The notes beneath the pieces were generated by a model. That model saw nothing but the letters and a program-made list of their open reading frames with translations. It was not told where the DNA came from and did no database searches. A program made the translations under genes and the position numbers. A stretch of 64,000 nt of DNA, from NCBI GenBank assembly GCA_033030425.1, contig JAUFSD010000009.1, positions 1,116,001 to 1,180,000 of the forward strand. The letters run 5' to 3'. The stretch comes from Verpa conica (lineage: Eukaryota; Ascomycota; Pezizomycetes; Pezizales; Morchellaceae). Below, piece after piece: positions 36,915 to 50,338 of the stretch (its first letter is position 1; every line of letters begins with the position of its first letter).

Positions 36915-37299
36915 TCACCTCCAATCCATATCCCTCATCGCCGTCACCCCCTCAATACCACCAAACCCACCTTCAATACCCCCAACTGCCACAACCTCCC
37001 TCTCCCACGTTGACTCCCTATACTGGGCCCTCCCCAAGCTCTCTAAATGCGCTAAAACATCATCGAAATCACTCGGATCAGAAGCCCGCTCCTACACACC
37101 GAAGGTTGTTAGTAACCATCTTATCGCTTGTTTCTAATTATCCACACACACACACACACACCTTAGCCCGAGCACATATCTGCCTTGCCGTATCCGGGTG
37201 AACTTTTAGCAGCGTTGAGATTTCAATCCAGTTCTTGTTTCCGTGCCAGTGGAGAGTGAGGATTGCGACTCGCTTGGGGAATGGGATTTCTTGAGGCAT
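36915..37299 (-). CDS. Small helix-turn-helix-like protein (104 aa, 2 exons)
   Basis: Model: complement of 36915-37091 and 37162-37299; phase 0 intron, 105 codons with the stop. Residues about 5-46 read PFPKRVAILTLHWHG followed by NWIEISTLLKVHPDTARQI, a helix-turn-helix pattern similar to the N-terminal part of fungal proteins related to transposon-type or homeodomain-like DNA-binding modules. The rest (47-104) is acidic then Gly-rich. The protein is short, so it may be a truncated copy of a longer family member. The ATG at 37299 was chosen over one at 37323 because it directly precedes the conserved block; both are in frame. The intron begins with a GT dinucleotide repeat. A DNA-binding role is an inference. 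Confidence 0.6.
37143..37162. repeat. CA/GT microsatellite covering a 5' splice site
   Basis: Ten CA units on the plus strand (GT on the minus strand), ending exactly at the exon-intron border of the helix-turn-helix-like gene. Its donor GTGTGT is therefore part of the repeat. Confidence 0.85.
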
Positions 37300-38373
37300 G
37301 TTATGATCCTTGTCGGTTCTCACGTGATCTTGGGGGGAAGAGTAGTTGTAGTACTGCAGCTCGCTTGTTGGGGGATAAACTTAACTCGATGCAATAGAGG
37401 AGTAGGTAGAGGATTGGTTGATAGTGTGCAGGAGAGGAACATATTGCTTTAATATACATAGGCATGCAAAGGATTAGTAGGTAGCTGATATACCTACTTA
37501 GTGTTGCATAAAAATAGAACTAATACGAGGGCGCATAGCGAAACGAAACTAGGGTAAGAGAAATGATCCCATAAAACTAGAAGAATTTGAAGGTGACTGG
37601 TATTATTGAGCTATAAGAGTAATATTATGCTGTTTCTATTGATTCCCTAGGTAGATCTGGATACCAGGGGCTTGAAAGGTAGGAAGAGACGTACTCCATA
37701 CTAATTGTCATAATATATCACTCGGCCACCAAGTACCACAACATAACACCGTAATATAAACTGTTATTACATGCGTCCATGCACCCGCTTAAAAATTGTA
37801 CAATCAGTAATCCTAATGTCATTTTCTCAATCCGTACTCGTAACCTAAAACGGTCTATAAAACAGTTCTTTTCCCTCAGTCGAAAACAACCCCATCCTTT
37901 CCATCCATCCAAACGCATAACGGCATAAAAAAAAACCAACACAACGGACAAACAAAAATAAAATACCCAGTGAGCAAAAGATGTATTAATAAATGGGAAA
38001 AAAAGAAAAAACACCGACTTTCTTTTTGTCGTTTCCTCTCGCATCACAAAGGATGGTAAATAAGGTAACTGTACGAAACATAGCATCAAGATCAGACGAA
38101 AATGGAAAACTCCCATAACAGATGACAAAAAAAAAGAACTTAAACCCCACCATATACTAAACATCAAAGCGGATCATTCACAAAAAGATGTCAATCAATC
38201 GTGCGACATTGCAAGAGGGGAGAGTTGCCCAATCAAGGGATTAATAGAAAGTTTCAAGGAACAATATTACTCCTCCCCTCCCCATCGCCACATCCTTTCA
38301 CACATACACACATACACACATACGCACAATCTCCTCTCTTCGCCCTTGCATATCCATGCCATCCTCACAAAAC
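37300..38373. other. Intergenic, no gene seen
   Basis: Covers the 5' region of the small minus-strand gene and the 3' region of the Q-rich gene. A 149-codon frame at 37718-38167 (minus) is rich in Phe and Val from T-rich DNA and was not accepted. An ACACAT simple repeat lies at about 38299-38326. Confidence 0.5.
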
Positions 38374-40773
38374 TCACCTACTCATCCTCCCCCCCTCACT
38401 CCCCATCTGAGTTCTCCGCTCCTCTTCTTCCTCAGGTACATCACTCAGCCTTGTCGGGTGATGATGTGGTGCTCGTGGAATTGTCTCCCACCCTGGGCCA
38501 TAACCCACCGGAACCCCGCCGCCGGCATTATCATATGCTGCGCCATCATAATTAGGGATTCGGTCCCATGTTGCCTCTTCTTCATCGTCCTCCATTTCCG
38601 CACGTGATGGCTCCCGACGCTCGTATTTTTGTGCGGGAACAGGGTTGCCAGTTTCTTCATCAAGGATGACATGACCGCGGTCGTCAAACTCCCACGGCCC
38701 ACCGGCTTCAACAAGACCACCGTCAGAAGTATCGGAGATTGTTACAGAGCCGGAGCGATGCGACCGTATAGCGGAGCCATTGGTAACATAGGAACCTGAT
38801 TCGGGGGAAAAGGTACGTGTTGGGTCAGGGTGAATATTAGGTTGTTCATGTTGATAGAACTTAGGTTGGTGCTGCTGCTGCTGTTGTTGTTGTTGTTGCT
38901 GCTGTTGCTGCCGCCGCGACCCTTGGTTTTGGGGGGTCTGAGGGGGGGGGTAGGCTGGGGAGGGGGTGCCGACAATCCCAGACGAGGGAGCAGTTGCTGC
39001 CACTGTTGATGGGGGCTGGGCATGTGCTGGTGATGCGACGGGTTGGTCGTGATGGATGCTGGCGCCTTGACCGAGATCACTTCTCCCAGTATCACTCCGG
39101 CCAAGATCACTTCGACCGAGATCACTCCGACCAAGGTCACTTCGGCCAAGATCACTCTGTACAGGACTACTACCATAATAATCGTAATGCTCTTGGTACG
39201 GCTGGGCATCTGGCTGGGCGGATCCACCTGCATGGGAACTTGAGGAGGTTCTTGGTCTTGCACCGCTTCCACTACGAGTAGGCATTGGCACTCCTGGCAT
39301 AGGCATCGGTAGCACCTGAACACCACCGACGAGTGTCGGATGGCCTTCCCTCAAACTGTTTGTCCTTTCTCGTTCCTCTTGTTCTCTTCTACCCAATTCC
39401 TCCCAGGCACGCCTACATTCCTCTCTCGAGATCTGTAATTCCCGCCGCATCTCCTCAACTAATTTCTCAGCCGTTGCTTTCTCCTTCTCCAGTCTCTGAA
39501 TATTTGTCACTGCATCCGCCCTTTTTTGCCGTTCAACTCGCAGCGAACGTTCAAGTTCGCTGCTCATCTCTTTCGCCCGTTCCTGATCAGATTTTGTGTC
39601 AAAGAACCAACGTTGAAACTTGCGTTCAGACGAAGCGCGAAGACGCTGGAGCTCTACCACGGCCTGGAAAAGATTCGCGCCTGCAGTTGACAGGTCACTG
39701 ATCTGACGCGCCATCTCCTGTTCAAGCGGGAGATTCTTTAATTCCTCCCGATTGTGTTCGAGACGCGAGATCCAGTAGCCCGTCAATCCCTCCCACCGGG
39801 AAGAAAGTCTTTCCCACCGCTCAAAGGCATGTGGGAAGCTACTTGTTACAGTTTGATGTGGCTGACGACTACTAGAACTTGCAGAAGCGCCAGTGGCAGT
39901 TGGGGGGTTTGGCGCGGCACTAGTAGCAGGGCGACTTGACGAACCGGCCTGTTGAGGTTGTGCTTGGAATTGAGCATGACGCTGGGACTGGGGCTGGGGT
40001 TGAGTCTGAGCCTGAGCCTGAGCCTGGATTGGGGGTTGCGGTTGCGGACGGGGTTGTTCTGGCTGTCTTGAGGGTTCAGCCTGGCGAGTCCTTGGAGCCG
40101 CTACTCCGGGGGCCTGTGCGCCACTGGTGGCTGTAGCGCCCAATGGCGTAGGTCTTGGTGCATGCACTCGGGGTTGGTTTGCTGATCCCGTGGCTACCCT
40201 TGGTTGCTGTGGAGCAACCCTTGCATAAACTTCCTGCTGAGCAATATTACCTCCTGCCCCATTCTGCGGTACGGGCTGGGTATTGCTTCTCGCCCGGCCG
40301 CCCTCTCGCCGTGTTGATGGCTCGCCGCCCTGGGATTGGATAGGTTGTTGATGTTGATGTTGTTGATGTTGATGTTGATGTTGTTGCTGCTGTTGCGATG
40401 GTTGGCCAGGTGACCTCGCGGTCGAACTCGGCTGACGTGAATGACCGCGTTGTTGGGGCGCGCTGGGAGCAGAAGAGTACTGGGTTACCGGCGTTGGACC
40501 AGATGTACCTGCTGCCATCATCGCGGACATGGACGCGTTTTCCTCCTCACTATCTGGAGTAAATGGGTATGGTGTACGAATTGCTTCCTCAAGTGCAAAG
40601 TGGATGGCTGAGAGGGTGTGTCGGGAAACCCGGCGTGCAGATTCAAGTTCCTCGGGAAGTGTGGGTGAGTCTGTTGTGGATCGTCTGCGGGCAGCGTAAT
40701 CAGAGCCTCTGATAAATTCGCCTCTCGTCGGTGTCGGTGACGACGAGGACGGAGAGGAGGAGGAGGAGAACAA
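38374..40773 (-). CDS. Gln/Pro-rich coiled-coil protein (about 799 aa)
   Basis: Uninterrupted 2.4-kb frame. Residues 14-76 are conserved-looking (GEFIRGSDYAARRRST, then LPEELESARRVSRHTLS). Residues 80-320 are low-complexity Gln/Pro/Ala with a QHQHQQ run. Residues about 320-480 are a long coiled coil rich in Glu, Arg and Leu. After that come Gly/Ser stretches, five DLGRS pentapeptides, a polyglutamine run and an acidic/Arg C terminus. No catalytic motif is present, and the function is unknown. The frame has no in-frame ATG before residue 82: its first codon as listed is TTG, and a stop lies 10 codons upstream. Translation must therefore start in an upstream exon, at a near-cognate codon, or at residue 82. 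The 5' end is uncertain. Confidence 0.8.
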   Translation of the reverse strand: MFSSSSSPSSSSPTPTRGEFIRGSDYAARRRSTTDSPTLPEELESARRVSRHTLSAIHFALEEAIRTPYPFTPDSEEENASMSAMMAAGTSGPTPVTQYSSAPSAPQQRGHSRQPSSTARSPGQPSQQQQQHQHQHQQHQHQQPIQSQGGEPSTRREGGRARSNTQPVPQNGAGGNIAQQEVYARVAPQQPRVATGSANQPRVHAPRPTPLGATATSGAQAPGVAAPRTRQAEPSRQPEQPRPQPQPPIQAQAQAQTQPQPQSQRHAQFQAQPQQAGSSSRPATSAAPNPPTATGASASSSSRQPHQTVTSSFPHAFERWERLSSRWEGLTGYWISRLEHNREELKNLPLEQEMARQISDLSTAGANLFQAVVELQRLRASSERKFQRWFFDTKSDQERAKEMSSELERSLRVERQKRADAVTNIQRLEKEKATAEKLVEEMRRELQISREECRRAWEELGRREQEERERTNSLREGHPTLVGGVQVLPMPMPGVPMPTRSGSGARPRTSSSSHAGGSAQPDAQPYQEHYDYYGSSPVQSDLGRSDLGRSDLGRSDLGRSDTGRSDLGQGASIHHDQPVASPAHAQPPSTVAATAPSSGIVGTPSPAYPPPQTPQNQGSRRQQQQQQQQQQQQQHQPKFYQHEQPNIHPDPTRTFSPESGSYVTNGSAIRSHRSGSVTISDTSDGGLVEAGGPWEFDDRGHVILDEETGNPVPAQKYERREPSRAEMEDDEEEATWDRIPNYDGAAYDNAGGGVPVGYGPGWETIPRAPHHHPTRLSDVPEEEEERRTQMGSEGGRMSR
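38870..38911 (-). repeat. Polyglutamine-encoding CAG/CAA repeat
   Basis: Fourteen consecutive glutamine codons (minus strand) inside the Q-rich coiled-coil gene, a mixture of CAG and CAA. Confidence 0.9.
39072..39155 (-). repeat. 15-bp repeat encoding DLGRS pentapeptides
   Basis: Five to six tandem 15-bp units in the Q-rich coiled-coil gene, each encoding DLGRS or DTGRS. Confidence 0.9.
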
Positions 40774-43339
40774 GATGGCGACGTGAATGGGGGAATCACT
40801 TCAAAGGGGGCTGGGGGAGGAGGGTGGGTGGGTGGGGGAGGGAAGAGAAAATGGTAAAGGGAATGGCAGGAAATGGGAACAGACTGGCGCGTGGTGCAGT
40901 AGAGGTAGTGAGCTTGTCCCTAACCTTCCTGTCCGGCAACAACATCAGTGTGTTCTCTAGTGCGTGCGTATAATGGATGTCACTTTTTCTTTTCTTTCGG
41001 GAGAGGGAGAGCGAGAGTACGGGGGATAAGGAGGTTGGGAGGTGTCAAGCTGGGGATGATTGATAGGATGGTGTTAATTGGGGGGGCTGGGCCGGAGGGG
41101 GGAGGGGTGGGATGGATATCAAGAGCAACCCACCTCTAACTACCTCCAGCAACAATTGACAGGTGTTGGGAGAAGGGACCCTGGTGCTGCTCTGAGACTA
41201 CAGGACGGACACGCTCGATATGCCTTGTCCTTCTTCTTCTTGGTCTTCTTGCTCTTCTTGCTCTTCTTCCCCGCGATGGATCTTAGATGGATCCTCAGAT
41301 GGATGCGGCCAACTGATAACAGCTTGCCACTCTCATGGGTGATGGCCCAATTGAATACCGGAGGGCTATTCTCGGGATGCTACTGGTCGAGACGCGAAGT
41401 CGGTCGATTGGCTCGTTGTCCAGTTATCGACAAAAGAATTGGAAGGTAATTGATAACCAAAAATACGAATAAACAGATTGAGAAAATTAAAATAAACAAA
41501 AAACAAATTCAAAAAACAGAAACACAAGGAGGGACCTTGAAAAAGGCAACCCGAGCCTTTCCAGTCCACCCGCAGGAGAGAGAGGGAGTGGAGGGAGAAG
41601 ATGCAGCAGTAGCGTCCTACCTCTGCCTGTGCTTGCTGAAGAGCGCTTCTTCCCTCTCGCCACGGAGCGGATAAGGAGGCTGGGAAGAAGAGGAAGAGAG
41701 GGAAAGAGGGAAAAGAAAGAAAAAGAAAAAAAAAGAGACAGAGGGAAAAAGACCTGACTGGAGTTATGCGTTGTTCAGGCCAGCAGATCAGAGATCCGGC
41801 TGTCTGGATCTGTTGCGTGGTTCGTTGGAACCGTCGAATGAGAACGCGTAGATGGGACAAGCCTTTTTTTGCTTTTGCCGTTGGAGGACTTGAGATGTCA
41901 AGGATACGGACGGGTTTTCTTTGCCGTGTCTTTCTAGATGGACGAAGCCCGATGGAAAGAACAAGTAACGGTGTGATCGGGAAGGGGAGGATGCGATTGA
42001 TTACTGCTCACATTGGTTTACGCGTTTCTCTCCCGCAGGCTTAACTTACTGGTTAATTCTCAATGCGGATGGGATCTCGGGGTCGGTCGCCGGTGGGCTC
42101 CCGTGTCCGTGTTCGTTTGCTGGGTGCCTCTTGTATAGTATAGCTCAGCCAGATCCCAGTCCACCCATCACACAAACCAAACGAAAGGCCTCGACGTCAC
42201 ACAGAGCAGCCAGCCAGTCAGCCAGCGAATCATGTGTAACATCTTGTTGTCGCGGCTACCTACATTGCTGCGTTCAACATCACGGGGAGAAAAGAAAAAA
42301 AAGACGAGTGAACCCCTGAACAGACATCCCTCATCCTAGCATGAGCGGTGTAGAGTAGAGCCGCAACTTGTGTGGAGAGAGGTGATGATGATGATGAAAC
42401 ATCTCAGGTCTACATGTAGGTACCTACGCTACCTACTCTACTTGCGAGTCCCGGGCAGATGTTTGAAACTTCCCAACCACCGCGTCGTGACCGTAATAGC
42501 CCGGCGCTACCTGAGGCCATCGCTAAACAATTATCAGGGGGGCTGGTAGGGCCTGTAAAAGTCAGGATCTCGGCTAGGTAGTGTCTTTGACGCGAGGTCT
42601 GGGGATGTTTTTTTAGTAGCCTCAGGTTGACGTCAGGTCAACTTACTAAGGACTGACTACATGTACCCTGAAAGAGGCCTCATAACTCACTCACGTCACT
42701 CGCCGTGACATCCTATGGCGGAGAGAGATCAACCTGCTAATCTCTATTACTATGTTTAGCAAATTTTATAACGTTACATGTATATAGTATTAACCCGGGC
42801 TCACGTCACGTCGCACAGAACCTCAACTCAAATTGTCCACCAAATCTTAGTCCGAACCCCACAACTCTCAAGTCCGAGTCTGAAAAAATGGTGGCCCCCC
42901 TTCACACCTCCCCCGTAAACAGGGTAAGTAGGAAGTAGCTCGGGTTTTAATATCGCGCTGAACCAGTGACCTCCAATGTATTGACTTAACGTTGGAGATG
43001 ATCTGTTTGGGTTCGCGCTTCTAGGGTAGGAGAGAGGGTGAGTGGGAGAGAGGATATTACTGGTATCAGAACTATTTGTACTGTTGATCCAATAATGAAT
43101 AAACCAGCGAGATACCTTACTATACAATGTCTTCCTACCTTCCTCCACTTCATGGCATCGTTAGAACTATCAATCATCCAATAGGGATACCAATGAATAC
43201 GCAAGAAAATTCAAATCAGCACCATAAAATAATAAAATGAAACCCATCCATCACCACCAGCCTCTAAACCAAAAGTACAACTCCATACCCATTTTCAAAT
43301 CAAGCACCTGCAAAAACCTCACTTCATTTTTACTCTCAG
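40774..43339. other. Long intergenic region, likely promoter and leader of the Q-rich gene
   Basis: About 2.6 kb of G- and A-rich purine tracts near the Q-rich gene (40800-41750). Possible missing first exon of that gene could lie here, but no convincing ATG-donor pair was found. TACATGTA octamers occur near 42412, 42658 and 42775. Open frames at 41366-41860 and 42828-43148 (minus) were not accepted. Confidence 0.45.
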
Positions 43340-45283
43340 TTATTCCGCATACTCCCCAGAAACCTTATTCTTCGCTCCTCCGCCCCCCATCCTCGCGATG
43401 CCGCTCTTCAAGCCCCCCTGAAACCCATTCACGGGAGATCCAGCTGGCAAGCCAACACCGCTCACCCTCGCAACCCTTTTCTTGACATTTTCCGTCTCAG
43501 CGGCTGCCTGCTCCCCTCCACTACTAGGCCCTGCCTGAATAGCCAACAGTTCCTCCACTGCGCCCACCAGCTCTCCCTTCTCCCTTCGCTCTGTATCTAG
43601 TTCATTCTGAACGATACTAAGTTCTGTTTTCAGCTTGGTAAGCTCATCCTTAAGTTCCTGCTCAGCGCTAGAAGTAGCGGGGGGAGTAGAAGTGAATTTA
43701 AACTCATTAGTCATGTCATCTGCGCCTTTTTCTGCAATCTGTGTAACTAGCTCTTCATTCTTGCGTTTTTCAGCTTCAAGGTCAGCTGTGAGCTGACCGA
43801 CTTTCTTCTCCCAGCGAGATTCATAAGATTTCTTTAGCGCTGTAACTTTGGACTCATGTTTGGCCTTGTAGAGGGCGTGGAGTTCGCGAGCGACCTTTTC
43901 AACCTCAGCCTGTACATTTCCAGTGGTTGGGCTACCCGGCTGTCCCCCTCCAACAGAGGAAGGAGCGGCCTCCTTTGCCTTTAAAGCTTCCTCTCTCGCA
44001 TTTGCAGCTTCCTCTTCAGCTTGGTTAATCCGTAGCTTCGCATCTGCGAGTTCTCGAACAGCTTCTTCTGCGCGCTCCCGTAATTTCCTCACTTCATTCT
44101 CACGTTTCTCGGCCTCATTTTTCAGTGTTTCCTTCTCCACTTTTTCTGCCTCAAATAGCTGCCCGAGCTCGGCGCGAATGCTACGCCAGTTTTCGCGTTC
44201 TTCTTCAATGCGAGCTTCAGCTTCTTTCATAGTGTGGGTCATTTCTGCGCGACATGATTCGCTCTCTGCAACTGCAGTCCGGAGACCAGAGATCTCAACT
44301 TCACGACCCGACAGTTCAGCCCTAAGTTGCGCTATTTGTGAATTAAATGAGCCTTTCAGGTTCTCGACCTCGCGAGGGGTAATAGATGGTATACTGCGAG
44401 GGGTTGCGAGAGGGCCCGGAGAGAAGTCGAGGAGGTTGAAGAAGCGACTTTCCGCGGGAGTACTAGGTGGAAGTGGGAGCTTCGCGGGCGATGCAAATTT
44501 TTTGGGTGATGCAGAGCGTGTTCGACGGTGCGTTGGAGTTTCTGGGTTGGAGGGCCGTCCAGCTATGGCAGAAAACTGAACGGTAAAGTCGTCGAGGAGG
44601 AGGTTAGGGGTTTGTGCAGGATGAGTTGTAGTCTGTGGAGTAGCAGAAGGAAGTTCTTTAGGGGAGAAGGGGCTATTGCCTTTAGGTGATAGACGACTAG
44701 TGTTATTTGTGTGCGGGGTTGCGACGGGAGAGCGGGTGGGTGTTTGTGGACGGGATTGAAGGCGGGGTTTTTTGTGCGATGTGGATTCTCGGTGGGCGGT
44801 GGGGGAAGCATCTTGGGAAAGCTTTGTGAGGGTGGGTGATCGCTTTCGAACGGAGGACTCTTGGGCTGCTTTTTCCGCTTTGCCTGCCCCATATTGTCCG
44901 ATTGTTACATCTGAGAAGTTTGAGCACACTGTATCATCCCCGACTTCAACATCACCATCACCATTACAACCACCATCATCCTTGCCACTGAAAAAACCAC
45001 CGAGATCATCGTCATCGACTCCGATGAGCTCAAAGTCGCTCATTTTGCTTGGAGACTCTCCCCTGCCAGGGGGCGATGAGAAGAAGGGTGACGAGGCCGC
45101 AGAGCTTTGAGAAAGTTTCGACATGCCGGCTGAGTATGGGGTTTTTAATGGTGATGCAGGGGTTTTGGACATTTTTGAAAACACAGGCGATGAGGAAATC
45201 TTGGATTGGTTTGGGCGTGAAGAGTTTGGAGAGAAAGAATTGGTGTTCTCTGAAAGCGGTTTCAGGGGCGTGTTGACTGACAT
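43340..45283 (-). CDS. Coiled-coil protein, possibly TACC/Alp7-type spindle protein (647 aa)
   Basis: Single-exon frame with a clear ATG. Residues 1-300 are disordered, rich in Ser/Pro/Thr, with many SP/TP sites that fit cyclin-dependent kinase phosphorylation and an acidic patch DDDDLGG near 96. Residues about 305-440 and 455-590 are long coiled coils. The second contains the conserved-looking ELHALYKAKHESKV and KKSYESRWEKKV. The C terminus (600-647) is Gly-rich and basic. The overall plan, with a phospho-rich disordered half and a C-terminal coiled coil, is like fungal TACC/Alp7 proteins, which bring microtubule polymerases to the spindle pole. That assignment is by architecture and partial pattern memory, so it is tentative. 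It stands head to head with the DEAD-box helicase gene, 1 kb away. Confidence 0.75.
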   Translation of the reverse strand: MSVNTPLKPLSENTNSFSPNSSRPNQSKISSSPVFSKMSKTPASPLKTPYSAGMSKLSQSSAASSPFFSSPPGRGESPSKMSDFELIGVDDDDLGGFFSGKDDGGCNGDGDVEVGDDTVCSNFSDVTIGQYGAGKAEKAAQESSVRKRSPTLTKLSQDASPTAHRESTSHKKPRLQSRPQTPTRSPVATPHTNNTSRLSPKGNSPFSPKELPSATPQTTTHPAQTPNLLLDDFTVQFSAIAGRPSNPETPTHRRTRSASPKKFASPAKLPLPPSTPAESRFFNLLDFSPGPLATPRSIPSITPREVENLKGSFNSQIAQLRAELSGREVEISGLRTAVAESESCRAEMTHTMKEAEARIEEERENWRSIRAELGQLFEAEKVEKETLKNEAEKRENEVRKLRERAEEAVRELADAKLRINQAEEEAANAREEALKAKEAAPSSVGGGQPGSPTTGNVQAEVEKVARELHALYKAKHESKVTALKKSYESRWEKKVGQLTADLEAEKRKNEELVTQIAEKGADDMTNEFKFTSTPPATSSAEQELKDELTKLKTELSIVQNELDTERREKGELVGAVEELLAIQAGPSSGGEQAAAETENVKKRVARVSGVGLPAGSPVNGFQGGLKSGIARMGGGGAKNKVSGEYAE

Positions 45284-46283
45284 TGTCTGCAGTGTAAAGT
45301 TATATGTCTAAGACCAGGTAAGAGAAGGGTTAGCGGATCACCGCATCAGGACAGGAAGAGAAACTCAGCAGGAAGAGGAGGTGCGTACTAATCCACTAGG
45401 CTTTCTTCAGGGAAGATAGTATAGCAATTGAAGCCTCTTGATACAAATGTAATCCGAAGAAATAAAGTATTTAGAGTGTTTATTGGATATTTGCAGAAAA
45501 AAGTCTCAGATGAATAGAGGGATGCGTTGCTTTTGTTGTTTTCCTCGATTGTTGTGAGAACCACGCCAAGACAAGTGATGTAAACACACTAGTCAAGAAG
45601 CGTCGACTAGCAACCGGCAACCTCCGGATAGTGATGGGACCTACGTAGGGCAAGTGAGCAATAGGGAATTGAGTTTATAAATTACATGTATGTACATCAT
45701 CTTGATGGGTGCATGTACATGTACACCAAGCCCCCTCATCAATCAATATACATGTATATTCTATATTCTAGCCGACTATTGCACTTATCTGATTTCTCCT
45801 ACTTTAGAGTTACTTTAGCCTGCGTCCCTTAGCTCTATGTACATGTAGGGCAAGCCGGTAGTACGGTCATCATTTATCACTCGAGTAAAATATGCGATAT
45901 GAATTTTGTTTTCTTCCGTAGAATGAGTGGTGGTGCCATGGGAATCTATTAGAGGGGTTTGATTTCTTTTTCTCTATGATTGAGGGGTGTAGAAGGCTGC
46001 GGAGGCCCCATACCGACATTGGATTTTCTTCCATTGGGTCCCGTTCTTCCCTCGTCCCTAAGTAGCCTTCCGCACATTTTCCTCTCCTCTTCATCACTGC
46101 TACTCCTACTCCTCCCCTTTAACACCCCCACTACTTGAGTTTCTCTCTCTTTTCTCTTCATCCTCCATCCCAAGCCCAACAACACAAGTCCATCTTCACT
46201 CTATCTCCATACTTCATCTCGTTGTATCAATCAACGAGGCCTTATAAGGTTTCATAGCCAATAAACTATCAGAAACTTTCATC
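45284..46283. other. Divergent promoter region
   Basis: Shared 5' region of the coiled-coil gene (minus) and the DEAD-box helicase (plus). The helicase-proximal 200 bp are CT-rich, as is usual for highly expressed fungal genes. It contains the spaced TACATGTA octamers listed separately. Confidence 0.55.
45683..45847. promoter_or_regulatory. Cluster of palindromic TACATGTA octamers, three at 33-bp spacing
   Basis: Exact TACATGTA at 45683, 45716, 45749 and 45840. The first three starts are each 33 bp apart, close to three helical turns. Being palindromic and placed in a divergent promoter, they could be binding sites for a dimeric factor. The same octamer also occurs singly in other intergenic parts of this window, so it may be a genome-wide common word. 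Confidence 0.35.
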
Positions 46284-48766
<2,483 letters not shown>

Positions 48767-49782
48767 TTTGGGACTGAGTTAAAATCTCTCAAGATTTTAT
48801 TTTCGTAAAGATAAATACGCGTAAGATTCTTCTTGATGTGATCAAACTTTTAGGAGTTAGCAGTCTTTTGAGTCCCCGTCCCTAGAAATTTCGTTGTTTC
48901 TTTCTTGGTTAGGCTTTCCTATAATAAAAAATGTGGAACCGAGGGTCTACTACTGTCCTTAATAAGCTGCCCTTCATATGAGAGTGCTGGGGAAAAGAAA
49001 TAGATAAACTATATGCTTGGCCAATTCATCTTAGCTTTGTCGAGCATGGTCTCTATAACATTTTCCTTATCCCATACGCTACACAAAGGTTATAATATAT
49101 CATTCATTCTCAAGTTACACCTAAGTGTTGTACTTGTGCTGTAATTAAGTCGTCGGAATTAGGGAGTGACATGCGCCAAAACACACCAAGACTAGGGCAT
49201 CTTCAGCATAGATATCTACCCACCACCACTTAAAATAACAAGTTTTTTTAATAGGAGAGCCAGTAGTTCCTGTAGTTCATTCATTTATATTAATATAATT
49301 ATAGTTCAATATACTTTTGTGGTGCTAGAATATTCCAAAGAGTGTATAGTTGGTTGCATTGCAAAATCCTCACCAAAACTGAGGATTTAGAGGTATCTTT
49401 GTACTTGGTCAATATTTTTTTGGCCTGGTAAGGTCAGGTAGGCCTAGAAAAATTGCTAGATAGACTTTGGAAAGATAAAAAACCCTCCTATAAATTGAAG
49501 AAATTATTGGACATCTTCCTCTTGCATGGCTGTTTGTTCAAAATAGGGGCATTTGTATGTGTTTTTGCTAGTGTCGCAACCACAATCCGACGACTTAATT
49601 ACAGCACAAGTAGAAGCCTCTTAATATGATGGCTAATGGAGGATCATAGATGAGTCACATGGCTCTTTATTCGCTATGTTTAAGGGTCCAAGCAAGGCAC
49701 CCCATATGAGGGTTTAGGGTTTTCTTTATATATCGATATGCATCTCTCTATTTCTCTTAGGCAGTGAATCAATATCTTTTAC
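48767..49782. other. Intergenic, no gene seen
   Basis: Downstream of the helicase. No coding pattern or RNA gene recognised. Confidence 0.5.
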
Positions 49783-49895
49783 TACTAGTGATGCCGATAG
49801 ATCTTTTGGTCATGTGATTTATCTTTGGTGAGAAAGAACAGATCGCCCACCAAAGATAAATCACATGACCAAAAGATCTATCGGCATCACTAGTA
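49783..49895. repeat. Perfect 48-bp inverted repeat with 17-bp spacer
   Basis: Positions 49783-49830 are the exact reverse complement of 49848-49895, separated by 17 bases. A transcript through it would form a 48-bp hairpin. It includes ACTAGTGATGCC at the outer ends and ATCTTTGGTG at the loop side. No open frame or transposase is associated. It could be a foldback element, a very young inverted duplication, or a source of small RNAs. Confidence 0.95.
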
Positions 49896-50338
49896 CATTA
49901 ATTGGGGAATCACTTTTGGGCTTGTCAAAATATGATGTAGATGTTTCAGCTTTCCAGGATCTACACCCTAGCTTTCAAAGCCAAGGGTTCTACTTCATCT
50001 ATGACGCAAACACAGAGACCTACGTGTAGTTTGGTGACATTTCATAGGTTTATCTAACTGTTGCTATCACGTGAGTATTTTTTCAGTTAAGGCAACCCAT
50101 AAGCTTATAAGCAAACATGGTGGGGTGAGCTGTGATATGTGGGATATTAGGCGATTAGGCCAGTTCCCCTCCTCTGACATGGATGTTATTAGCGAGCCCC
50201 GTATCACTATAATGTGTATTTATAGGAAGGATATCCCACATTCTCCTCATCTCCTATTCCTCACCAATTCATCACCTCCTCTTACCCATCGATCCATCAG
50301 CTTATCTATCTATCATACAAACTTCATTTGACATCAAG
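49896..50338. other. Upstream region of the small conserved gene
   Basis: No open frame accepted. The last 110 bases are CT-rich, as is usual directly upstream of fungal start codons. Confidence 0.5.

Noticed and set aside
42828..43148. 106-aa minus-strand frame just downstream of the coiled-coil gene
   Set aside because: No motif and no clear start context; more likely 3' untranslated region.
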